From: Diplonema papillatum
Lineage: Eukaryota; Euglenozoa; Diplonemea; Diplonemida; Diplonemidae
Direction of reading: 5' to 3'
NCBI GenBank assembly: GCA_030068145.1
Contig: JAPJBO010000110.1
Span: 62,001 to 126,000, forward strand
DNA: 64,000 bases
Shown here: one piece after another, positions 21,744-30,969 of the stretch
Layout: each line of letters starts with the position of its first letter
Position numbering within the stretch: position 1 is the first letter of the stretch
Translations under genes and position numbers: made by a program
Notes under the pieces: generated by a model
Told to the model about the DNA's origin: nothing
Databases searched by the model: none
Seen by the model: the letters and a program-made list of their open reading frames with translations, nothing else

Positions 21744-24410
21744 CTACTTCTGCTTCCCCTTGGCGTTGCCACCTTTCTGCTTCTTCCTCTTCGTCCCTTC
21801 CTCCCCATCCGAGGAGGCTTGGCTGCCCATTTCCGCGTCCTTGCCACCTTTCTGGTGTGCCGCCGGCTTCACCTGTTCCCTGAACTCTCGTACGGTCTCC
21901 CGAATCTCCTCGTTCTCCCTCCGTTGTTCGCTGAGCTCTCTCCTTATCTCCTTCATTTCCTCCAGGCTGGCTTTGAGCCCCTCGTTTTCCTCCTTCAGGA
22001 GCCGCATTTCCTTCCGCATCTCTTCCATTTGCTCCCTCTGCCTCTCCACCTCCGCCCCATTCGTCGTGTCCACTTCGCCCATCCCTGTGTCTCTCTCTCC
22101 TCTGCCGGTTAAGCACGCCGTCAGCTTTGTTGCGAGCCCCTCGAAGAGTCCCTTGAGCATTTCTTCCATCGCCACCGTCGAACTCCCTGCACCCCCGGCC
22201 GCTCCCGGAGGGATGTTTCCCCAGCCCCCTCCTCTGTCGTTTTTTGCGCCGTCGTTTTTTGCACCTTCCCGCGCCTTGCTCCCCGGCTGCGCCGCACTCC
22301 CCAACACCGGAAACTCCTCTCTCCGAAACACCCTGCCCTGCCCCGTAGCGGGTTGGACCTCCTTCCGCCCCGTCTCCCATTTTTTCATGAAAGACCGAGA
22401 CCCGTCCCAGACCGACCCCCGCGCCACCCCGGCCGACATCGACTGACTCACGAGCCAAAGCTCCCCCTGCACTTCGAGGTCCATTGCCGGCGGCGCTGTC
22501 AGTGCCTCGACCAGCCACACTGCTCTTCCTCTCCTGCTTTCTCTCGCCTCCCTTGCCTCTGCCTGCCAACCCTGCTCCCCCAATGACCTCACGACCTCAT
22601 CCGCCGTCATATCCAGAGGGGGCCCCTCGACCGTAAACTTCCTCGTCCTGCCCAGCGCTCTGCAAGCCTCGTCCATCTTCCCCCTCTCCACACGCACTGC
22701 CACCTTCCCGTCCGCTCCCTTTCCGAGGCCCATCGTCGCAATACCTCCGCTCTTCAACACACCCGCCATCTTCGACGCCTCCTCCTCAGAATCCACCCAA
22801 ACCATTCCCAGGCGGCTCCTCTCCTTGTCCTCGTGCAAGGCCCTCACGAAGATCCCACTCTCCCCCGAGCTCTTCAACACCTTATCCGCCTCCGCCGGCG
22901 AGACGAAGCAGATGCCCTCAGCTGTCGAACCAACCAGCCTGAACCTGGTTAGCACCCGCTTGCAATGCTTCGACATCCTGAGGTAGACCCCTTCTCGTGT
23001 CTCCCCCTCCCCCAACTTCGTTTGCACCACGACCTGGGCGCTCTCTCCCCGGCAGCTCCTCTTCGGCTCCTTTGCGTCGTAGAACGCCTCTAGAGGTGCC
23101 TGCGACGACACCCAAACTGACAGCGTCCTCGCCGTCCCCTCGCCCCTCCAGGTGATGCTCCGCTCCTCGGAGTGCTGCACGGGAACCGGGAATGTGGTCA
23201 CCACTGCCGCCCGTGCGTTCTTCCGTGCGAAGGCGGTAGCGCCCAGCGCTTCGCCACGCCACACCACTACTCCGGCCGCGTTCCGGTTGTAGTGTTCGGC
23301 CTCCCCCGTCTCTACCTTCCACTCCGCTCCGCGCAGGCAGCCTATTGGAAGACGCCGCGTCGGCCTTTCCGGTCCGCTGTTGTTCGTCCTCAGGGGGAGC
23401 CCCACGTTCAATTGGGGCGTAACCTGCGCCACGTGTACCGGCGCCGCCATCCCTTCCTCCCTCCAACGCACAGCCCTGTAGTGCGACCCGGTGTAACTGA
23501 GCTTGATGTCTCGCTCGTCCAGCACCAGGTCGCCTATCTTCCCCGTCTCTCCTGGCCACAGCACTGTCGCGCGCATGGTGTCGTCGGGCGCCAGCTCGAA
23601 CACCACCACCCGTCGCCCGACTTCCCACGCCAGCGCCTGCAGCGTGAGGTGGTCGCCCCACGTTCCAAGGCGCGCCATCCTCGCCAGGTACTGCTTGGCG
23701 CAGCCTTCGACCCGGCCGGTGATGTCTCTGGCGGCCAAAGACTCCACCGCCAGCCTCCTCAGCTGGGCGTGGTGAGCCGCCGTCCCGTGTATCGCGTACG
23801 ATACCGCACGAAACTGACAGTCGCCCTGTGCCCCCGCGTCCCGCTCCTCCAGACCGAACATGTCGAGTCTTTCCTCCAGATTCCTCTTCCGCGTCTCGCG
23901 TTGCCCGCCCTTGCACGCTGCCTCCACCGCTCTTTCCCGCACCTTCCCATCCACATCGCCCTCTGTCCGGGGCATCTCCACGCGCGTCTTGCGCCTGGCT
24001 TCCCCGAGCAGCTGCTGCGCGCGCCTCGTCCTTCTCAGCAGCCTGTGCGGGCACGCCACCTGCCGCAAGATCCAGAGTCTAACTCTGTCCATCCCGCCCA
24101 CCAGCTTCACCGCGCCTCCCGGTGTCACCCTCTCCAGCGCCACGCAGGCCGCTTCCAGCTCCGCCTCTTCCATGTCGAGGCAGTCGACAGCTTCTTCAAA
24201 GGTCCACGACTCGTGGTCCTTCTTTCCTTCGGCGATGACGGCGATGCCAATCTTGCCGTCTTCGTTTTTCGCCGCGCCGTATCGAACCACGGCCGACCCG
24301 TCCCCTCCCGCACCCGGATACCAGGCTGACGCCCTCTCAGCCACCACCGGAGTGGTGCCCAGGATCCGCCACTTGGAGGCGGGGCGTCTCGACCGGAGAA
24401 CACTCTTCAT
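21744..24410 (-). CDS. LINE ORF1: RNase H-like and OTU protease-like domains plus coiled coil
   Basis: 888 residues, uninterrupted. Residues about 30-125 look like an RNase H fold (GDGSAVV with Asp37, EEAELEAACVAL with Glu84/86, GGMDRV with Asp108), though this is a pattern-level call. Residues about 190-316 match an OTU cysteine protease: GDCQFRAVSYA with Cys198, WGDHLTLQALA, and SHYRAV with His310. A middle region with alternating strands and helices (about 540-680) may be a nucleic-acid-binding fold. The C-terminal 100 residues form a strong coiled coil (EEMRKEMRLLKEENEGLKAS). The usual ORF1 role is RNA packaging as trimers; an OTU domain suggests deubiquitination or self-processing, which is inference. 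The stop overlaps the open ORF2 frame. The ATG lies 36 bp from the element's 5' end. Confidence 0.9.
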   Translation of the reverse strand: MKSVLRSRRPASKWRILGTTPVVAERASAWYPGAGGDGSAVVRYGAAKNEDGKIGIAVIAEGKKDHESWTFEEAVDCLDMEEAELEAACVALERVTPGGAVKLVGGMDRVRLWILRQVACPHRLLRRTRRAQQLLGEARRKTRVEMPRTEGDVDGKVRERAVEAACKGGQRETRKRNLEERLDMFGLEERDAGAQGDCQFRAVSYAIHGTAAHHAQLRRLAVESLAARDITGRVEGCAKQYLARMARLGTWGDHLTLQALAWEVGRRVVVFELAPDDTMRATVLWPGETGKIGDLVLDERDIKLSYTGSHYRAVRWREEGMAAPVHVAQVTPQLNVGLPLRTNNSGPERPTRRLPIGCLRGAEWKVETGEAEHYNRNAAGVVVWRGEALGATAFARKNARAAVVTTFPVPVQHSEERSITWRGEGTARTLSVWVSSQAPLEAFYDAKEPKRSCRGESAQVVVQTKLGEGETREGVYLRMSKHCKRVLTRFRLVGSTAEGICFVSPAEADKVLKSSGESGIFVRALHEDKERSRLGMVWVDSEEEASKMAGVLKSGGIATMGLGKGADGKVAVRVERGKMDEACRALGRTRKFTVEGPPLDMTADEVVRSLGEQGWQAEAREARESRRGRAVWLVEALTAPPAMDLEVQGELWLVSQSMSAGVARGSVWDGSRSFMKKWETGRKEVQPATGQGRVFRREEFPVLGSAAQPGSKAREGAKNDGAKNDRGGGWGNIPPGAAGGAGSSTVAMEEMLKGLFEGLATKLTACLTGRGERDTGMGEVDTTNGAEVERQREQMEEMRKEMRLLKEENEGLKASLEEMKEIRRELSEQRRENEEIRETVREFREQVKPAAHQKGGKDAEMGSQASSDGEEGTKRKKQKGGNAKGKQK

Positions 24411-24445
24411 TTTGTTTATTTTGTTGATAATGTGTGTTGAATCCC

Positions 24446-24460
24446 AGCGCAGCTATTGCG
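24446..24460. repeat. LINE target-site duplication, right copy
   Basis: AGCGCAGCTATTGCG directly adjoins the first base of the LINE 5' leader on the - strand. Confidence 0.95.
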
Positions 24461-24837
24461 GCTTGGACACACAGCCGACCCCTAAAAAGAGACCCAAAAG
24501 CAGCAACTACGGAGGCAGCTTTGTTGTCTTAGCTTCCGCACGCGGAGATCTCCGACACCAGAAAGACTGTACGTCATTCACTACAGTGTCACGCTGACGA
24601 AGGCCAACCGTTGGCTCGGTTGTGCTCGGCGAGACGCAGTATAGTTAGTGGGGCGGAAGTCTGACTTTCTGTTTTGTTTAAGCGGGAGGAAACACTCGAG
24701 GAGGCAGCCAATTCCCAATGGACACCTGAAGCGCACGTGTCTCTGACCTGCTTTCTTTTTCCTGGCCCACAGGGCACCCGGTTCCTGTCACCCTTGACCC
24801 ACTGACCCCAAATTTTGTACAGAGTTTTCCCCTTTTT

Positions 24838-25090
24838 TTGGACGAGTGGCGTGATCTGGGAGTGTGCACCTATGCGAGGCCGCATCCTCGTGTTGTAGCC
24901 GTGCTGTGCAGAAGGCAGCGTGGGGGCCGCCTGGTCAAACCTCCTCGTCACCACAGGGCACAAACCTTTCGCGACCATGAATAGAGGGATTGCCAGGGGC
25001 GGGTCCTCAACCATGGGAGTAGAAACGGAAAAAGCAAAGCAAGGCCTGCCCTCTGCCCCTGCTGTCTCCGGCTGCTTCTGCAGTTCGACA
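24838..25090 (+). repeat. dispersed repeat family F, copy 1
   Basis: CATCCTCGTGTTGTAGCCGTG, GCGTGGGGGCC(GC)CTGGTCAA and GCTGTCTCCGGCTGCTTC occur in the same order at 58335-58485. The divergence indicates old copies. Confidence 0.65.
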
Positions 25091-25184
25091 CTATGACGGC
25101 TACTATTTCAACTGCGCAGTCTATTGTCACCGATTGTTGCTAGTTCAAGTTCTCAAGTCAAGTACTACGACACTACGACTACCT

Positions 25185-25345
25185 CTATTTTTGAATAAGC
25201 ACTGCTTTGTGCTTATTAAATTTTGTAGGAAATCCTCGAAGAGGTTGCAAAGTCTCATGTGCTGCAGCCTGCACGAAATCAGGCAAATCTGGGTTTGGTG
25301 CCGGGCGTCGGCGTTCAACAAACGGTTGGCTTATCGGCCTGAACG
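25185..25345 (+). repeat. R1, diverged copy
   Basis: Shows AATAAGCACTGCTTTGTGCTT, TTTGTAGGAAATCCTCGA, then CAAATCTGGGTTTGGTGCCG and GGCGTTCAACAAA, matching R1 in order with many changes. Confidence 0.6.
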
Positions 25346-28300
25346 GCCCCTTTCGGAAGGTCAAACACAAAATATGCAGTAAGGGGGCGTGTCCGTTAGA
25401 ACTTTGCCGAACACTTGCCGCCTCCCCCTGGCAAACATTTTCCCTTTGTGTTTCTTGCACAGCATAGTAGTCGAGCCTCGAAGACATTGCCTTTTAAGGC
25501 TCCCAGGTCTCGAACCACGGTCGGCGAGGAGTCTCGGGCAATGAAAAATCATACCGAAAACCACCAATCCGTGTTCCCACTGACCACCCACTGAGCTCTG
25601 CTCGTAGATCGTCATCGTAAAAAGAATACGAGTCCGCGCGTTCTGGCGAGTCTTAGTCACACGAGGGCAGGCGTCTTTAGTCTTGAGTCTTTTCGTCATA
25701 CATGATCGAAGAAGCTCAATTCTTATTCTAATGAGTACGCTCTACAAGGTTATTGCCCTCGAGAAAACATCGCTTTTTCATCCTCGCTGGCCGAGACACG
25801 TGAGGGTCTTTTCCCCCGGAACCGAAGTGGCCTGCGCTCATGGGTGGTCCTGGCTAGGCGACGAACGGCGGCTTCACACCAGTCCAGTGACACGTGGGGC
25901 AGGCGCCCTAGTTTTTCCAACGAATGCAAATTGTCAAGAACCAAACCCATCGATTGCAGCGCACTGCGTCACTCCCAAGCGCTTTCTGCAACCGGCCCCC
26001 GCCCCTAAGATTCTACCCCCTTGAAACAGCAGCCAGTACTGCTTAAACATTAAACAAAGGGTTTCCTCCTTCCCTAGCCAACACTAAACGAAGATTCCCT
26101 TCCCCACGTTACATGCAGGGGCTACATGGCAACCCCTGCTCAAGATATATGCACGCGGGGGGCTCAGGGCCACATTCATTGCGAATGTGTTCGTGGTGTC
26201 GGCCGCAGGAGACTTTTTGGCTGGCCAAAGAGAGTAAAAGAGTGAAAGAGTACGTACAGTAGTGAGTAGAGAAGAGAGCGAGTCTAAAAGAACGGAGGTA
26301 GCACAAAGTACCAGACCAGCGGAGGCCCACAAAAATATTTCTTACCTTTTCCTTATCCCTCAAAACCAGCACCATAATAACAACGATCCCCACGCTCGCC
26401 AGAATTCAATGACGCGTTCCTTACGCGAATAAAAGAAAATCCGGAAGCTCCCCCGCCAACCGAATTCATCCACCCCCAAACGAAGAAGAGCAACGGTCGC
26501 ACGGCTGTTGGCGGCGGTTTGGGGGCGGTCCTGCCGGCTTCGTAGGTAGGTAAGCTTCGAAGGAGTTGCAGTGCCAGTGCAGCCGTTGGAGCCGTTGTCC
26601 TCCATCAGAAAGCAGCCACAGCGCCGCGTGGGCGTTGCGGTTTGTCTTGGTCTTACTCTCCAGTTCGTCATGTTCTGCGAGGAATGTGCCGCGTTGATTT
26701 GCGACTGGCAGTTGTCACCCGAAACCGAAATTAAGACCTGTTGCCCCCTGCCCACCACGCGTTGCGAATGCGGGGCATACCTTGCAAGTCACCCGGAGAC
26801 TCCTTTCATTCTGGCCCTTCAATTGGGTCTGCAGTTGCTAGTGAACAACGAGCTCAAATCGACCATGGAACCTTGCCATTGAAAACGAGTGCGGCTCGGC
26901 CACCTCACCCACGGCATAACCAGGCACCGCCTGCTCGAGACTGAACTGTTCATGGGTTGGATTGTACGTGGAATTGTGTGTATAGGACTGCGAGTCTTGG
27001 ATGGATATATGGAAATATAGGACCTGGTGTGCCACGTATTTGATCCGATGATTGCGAGACAACCCCTGGAACCGCTTGATGCGCACAACACCGCGGCGAA
27101 AGAAGGAAGCAACAAGGAAATTATAAACGGACAACTGGCGAGCGGTCGTCGCCAGCAACACAAAAACCCCCGGAATTTCAAGCGACTTTAACTCTAAAAA
27201 ACAAGGAACAGAGACGGAGTCTTGCACCCCCCCTTTCTCTGGGCAAGCCTTGAGACAAACCTCCCGTGTTCACGTTTCTTCTCGGAAGAAGACTCGGTGC
27301 TCGCACCAAGCGTGCCCTCGAGGCAGCGGCAGGCGACCCTCATCAATCCTCCAAGAAAACGGTTTGCAGGAGCAAGCCAGGGGAGTTTGTGCGATTCCCA
27401 GCCCTGCCACAGACCTGCTATCAACTCGACGCGGTAGTCGACAGTTTTTGCCACACCTCCCTATGCAGCGTTGCATGGCTTCAGCTTTGTCCGGCAGCTC
27501 CGGGCATTGTTCTGCCGATAAGTAGAAGTTCGCTTTGGGTGAAGTGTGTGGCCGCAGCGTGCAACAGCTTTGCGGCGATGTTCCAGTCCCAACCGTCTCT
27601 GGAACTTGTTCAGCGCAAGCGCCGAGCCCCTCCCTATCCACGCCATGCCATGAGTATTCCTGTTTCAAAATTGGTAGTCACTTCACTCGAAGCCGGAACT
27701 GTGTGGCATACCCGCGTTGCAGCGCCTCGTGGGCCCTTGGGCGGGGGTCTTGGTGAGAGAGTCTTCTCGGATCTCCAGTCAGGACGTGACCGACTTCGGA
27801 GCCAACGTCGTGAAGAAGGTCGGCTGTACGATCCTTTTTGGACTATCTCATGCAGTGTCTTTTCCAGGGGTGTCTGGGGTCCCGGGGGGTTTTGGAGGGT
27901 TTTTCCTGACCAGGGTCCCAGGTTTTTTCTAACTTTCGTACAGGGCAATAACTGTGGCAAACGGCCCATGTTTGCCACCCATTTTGGGGTGTGGAAGTCT
28001 CCAGAATGGCTTATTGGCAACTTCTATCTCATCTGTCTCCGACTACACAAACCAACCCTAGAAGAAAAGTGCATGTGCAGTGAAAGTTAGAAAGAAATCC
28101 CTGTATAAAAGTTAGAAAAAAAGTTGCGTTTCACAAATCCGGGTCCGGGGTCCCGGGTTACATACACCCTGGTCTTTTCCCTCTTCTTTTTTTTTTTTTT
28201 TGTTGTAAAAGTTTCTGCCCCCTTCGTTCAGTCGACCCACCAGTTTGCAACCAATCCCCGTCCGTTTCGTCGTCATGCTCTGGAACTGTCTGCATTCCTT

Positions 28301-28631
28301 TGCTAAAGATGCGCGCGGTCGCAACCCCTTTTGGTTAGGGAGCCACTCTTTGACACGGCACTGCCTGCACTGTTTTGTGCCATGTACTGCCCACGCGTCT
28401 TTTGGTTGTCAACCGCGCATGCAACGATTGCACCACACGCCAACGAGCCTTTGTTTTGTATGACTGTGCTACTCAATGTAGTACGCTCTTGTACCCCAAC
28501 TGTTCTGAAGCTGCCGCAACCTTCCGCTTTCCGTTTCGAGTCCACCACCGGCTGCGTGGTGTTTTTTTGGTCCTTCTTGCCCGTGTCTTCCGAGCGAATG
28601 GACTGTTCCAGGATGCTTCCTTTCGGATCAC

Positions 28632-28795
28632 CCGCTTTGCAGGAAATACTCGAGGAGGGGGAGGAAAAGTGCTGTAGCCCACACACGAACCAACCGGTAG
28701 ATCTGGGGTTTAGTGCTGGGCGTCGGCATTCAACAAGAACAATTTTCATCCTCCTATTTTCTCCCCCCTCTAGCCTCCGTCGAATGCAGCGGCGC
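28632..28795 (+). repeat. R1, diverged copy
   Basis: Shows GCAGGAAATACTCGAGGAGG, AAAGTGCTGTAGCCCACAC, GGGCGTCGGCATTCAACAA and TCCCCCCTCTAGCCTCC in R1 order. The 5' outer end is missing. Confidence 0.6.
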
Positions 28796-29494
28796 CTCCG
28801 AGTAGTTCGGGAATCCTCCTGGAATGGGGGGAACGGATGTCCATGGGACCGGACTACCTCGATCACGCGAAGACGAGCAAAAAAGCCACGCGGTCAGGAG
28901 CGCCGGGGTGTCTATCTGGGGTCGACGCCTGGCGGTTTCACCTGGAAACGCGAAAGGACGGCCCGCCCATTCTGCCCCACAGGCGTTTTCTGCCCGGAGA
29001 TAAGCGAGACCGGTCTCTCCGTCGCTCGGGCAGATGGACTCTAACTCGTCTCTCTGTTTGCCATCTGTGTGCGTCTTCGCCTACTGCTGGGCTTTTGTGG
29101 AAAGAATGGTGCCTACCCTCGGGTGCGTGATTTCAGGAACAACAAAGTGGTTTCGAAATTTTGTTTCTCACGTGCTACACAGGGTGCACCAAATGAAGGA
29201 GGGACCGTCGAGCGCCGGCTCCGCGGCGCTCTCGTGCTCAGGTGCTGGGTGGGCGGGGAACCTTTTGTACGTGAGTACAAACCTTCTTTCCGAAGGTGTT
29301 CCTGAACGGTTGCAGAGGTTGACTAATCGATAATAATAAAGAATCTTCATTTTCTTTTCACTTGCTGTAACAGTTAGTGTGTGATAATGAAGACCCCCTT
29401 TATTATCGGGGTCAACTCCACACGTCGGCGAGTGAGCTGGTCGAATCACCTCCAGCAGCGGCGTTCGGGTCTCGCAGACAGCTTTTGCCTGTGT

Positions 29495-29530
29495 ACGTCA
29501 AGTTTTGAGTGCGTGAGCCCCTCCGGGGCC
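29495..29530 (-). repeat. LINE 3'-end-like scrap
   Basis: TTTTGAGTGCGTGAGCCCCTCC matches the 3' tail of the complete LINE at 15660-15683 (TTTGAGTGCGTGAGCCCCTCC). A second scrap follows at 29895-29935. Either 5'-truncated LINE copies or SINEs using the same tail would explain this. Confidence 0.55.
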
Positions 29531-29763
29531 GTGACCCACGACAACGAAAGCGCTCGCAACCTGCGGTGGCCGCGCCCGGCACGCGAGCGCGAAACATGCG
29601 TATCGTCGGTGTTTGTTCACGGCGTCCGTCCCCGGCTTAACCCCCTCTGTCTGCATGCGCACCAATCCAATCCACGTACAGTGAGTGTATTTGGATCTGT
29701 TCTGTATCTTCATTCTCGCCCTTCGGTAGCCATTTCGTTCACAACGCCAGTACTCCATCATCG

Positions 29764-29911
29764 CCGGGGAAAGCTGTTGTAGGTGTGGCAGTATTCTGAT
29801 ACTGCCACACCCGGGCATAGAAGTCAACTTTGCGTGCCCGGGGAAAGCTGTTGTTGGTGTGGCAGTATTCTGATACTGCCACACCCGGGCATAGAAGTCA
29901 ACTTTGCGTGC
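29764..29911 (+). repeat. 74-bp tandem duplication with a perfect hairpin
   Basis: Two 74-bp units. Each contains GGTGTGGCAGTAT-TCTG-ATACTGCCACACC, 13-bp arms and a 4-nt loop (29782-29811 and 29856-29885), followed by a sequence like the LINE 3' tail (GAAGTCAACTTTGCGTGC). They differ at one base. Confidence 0.9.
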
Positions 29912-30422
29912 GTGAGCCTCTCCGAAGAAAGGCCCATCATGCTTGCCACACGCGTATACAACTTGAGTGCCAGAACAGCTCGGTAGTTGAAGCAGCTACC
30001 TTCCGTGGAAATTACAGGTTCCGTCGCTACTACGTCAGGATACAAGACAAACCTTGGAGAGACTAACGAGAAGCTGGCAGCTCGGTGGTGCCAGATCGGC
30101 GCTTCACCTTCTACGCCACTTGGACACAAAGCAATACTTCGATGTAGTCGGCGAACCCCAGCGCCAGAAGAACGGAGGAGAAGGGGACGGTGCGGAGACG
30201 AAAGTCGAGACCATTGGGCATGCTACCCGCTTCTTCCCACCCAACCGTGGGCGCAGTGAACCTGAGCAACCCAATATACTCTGAACAACAATCAAAAAAG
30301 GAACGCCGTCACAAGGCAACTTGCATCGGTTCTTGCCGGCAACACACGTAATCACTCCTAAGTGCCCACGCCGGCCGCAGGCAAAAAAAAAAACCTTGCG
30401 GGCGGAGGGGGGTTTGGGGGCG

Positions 30423-30869
30423 ATGGACAACGGCTTTGCCCAGAAGGGCAAAGCGAAGGGGTGTTTGCCGGCGGTCGTGATGATCTTCGGGCTCCTAGTG
30501 CTCGACCTGACGCCGGCGGTGACGGTGCTGGACCAGGAGGCCCTCTGCGGCTTTGTGTACACGGTGGGAGCCGAGCTCTTCGCGCACTACACCGACAAGA
30601 CGGTGCAGAGCGGCGTCTACGTGCAGCCGAAGACCGAAGCCACGGTCGCGGAATCGATCCGGCAGCTGACCCTCGCCAGCAACCTCTCGGGCGGCACCAC
30701 GGACGCGGGGCGGGCGAGCTTGCAGCTGGGCGTCATCCAAAGCCGGTACCTCGACTCCTGGCAAGTCGCCCTCGAGTCCTTCACCAAAGCGGAGCGCCTC
30801 CTCCCCCACCTCGTCGAGCCGAAGTATCAAATCGCGCGCTGCCAGATCGAGCTCCAGCAGCACGAGGCC
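30423..30869 (+). CDS. first exon of a membrane/TPR-like host gene
   Basis: An ATG with G at -3 and +4 opens 149 codons ending in phase 0 at a GTATGC donor (GAGGCC|GTATGC). Residues about 14-33 are hydrophobic (LPAVVMIFGLLVLDLTPAV), a signal anchor. Residues about 95-149 look like tetratricopeptide repeats (LQLGVIQSRYLDSWQVALESFTKAERLLPH). The continuation probably lies at 42934-43883, whose start also reads as TPR helices, which makes an intron of about 12 kb full of transposons. The phases do not match directly (0 versus 1), so at least one small exon is missing from this model. The function, perhaps a scaffold, is unknown. Confidence 0.65.
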
Positions 30870-30969
30870 GTATGCAACCTGTTCTCTCCCCTTTTTGGGT
30901 CCTTTTTGGGACCTTTTGGGTTGGTTATTGTTGGGCACCCGAGCAGAGGACCAAAACAGGAACTTTGAC

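Larger units (their letters stand above)
15649..24445 (-). mobile_element. complete 8.8-kb LINE (APE-type non-LTR retrotransposon)
   Basis: The element lies between two perfect copies of AGCGCAGCTATTGCG (15634-15648 and 24446-24460), a 15-bp target duplication. It has about 35 bp of 5' leader, ORF1 (24410-21744), ORF2 (to 15715) and a 66-bp 3' tail that ends in ...GACTTATA without poly(A). Both ORFs are open throughout, so the copy looks young and potentially active. The APE endonuclease upstream of a reverse transcriptase and the terminal CCHC motif are standard LINE features. The OTU-like domain recalls Dualen/RandI elements of green algae, though the placement in ORF1 and the ORF2 repeat array are unfamiliar to me. 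Insertion is 167 bp downstream of the PDZ gene stop. Confidence 0.95.
24461..29494. other. intergenic, repeats only
   Basis: Family F lies at 24838-25090, diverged R1 copies at 25185-25345 and 28632-28795, a partial family B tail at 27168-27201, and a copy of AAACAAAGGGTTTCC at about 26052. Several frames of 150-270 codons on both strands overlap one another, have no domains and lack good splice context, so I do not call a gene. Confidence 0.45.

Noticed and set aside
21613-22569. N-terminal extension of LINE ORF2 to 2284 residues
   Set aside because: It overlaps ORF1 on the same strand in another frame and is probably a GC-rich shadow. A start within the overlap cannot be excluded.
22918-24054. 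378-codon - strand frame inside ORF1
   Set aside because: It is an alternative frame of ORF1 with low-complexity Gly/Arg composition. ORF1 carries the domains.
15472-24597. Many + strand frames of 100-385 codons over the LINE
   Set aside because: They are antisense shadows of the two long LINE frames, where domains are clear.
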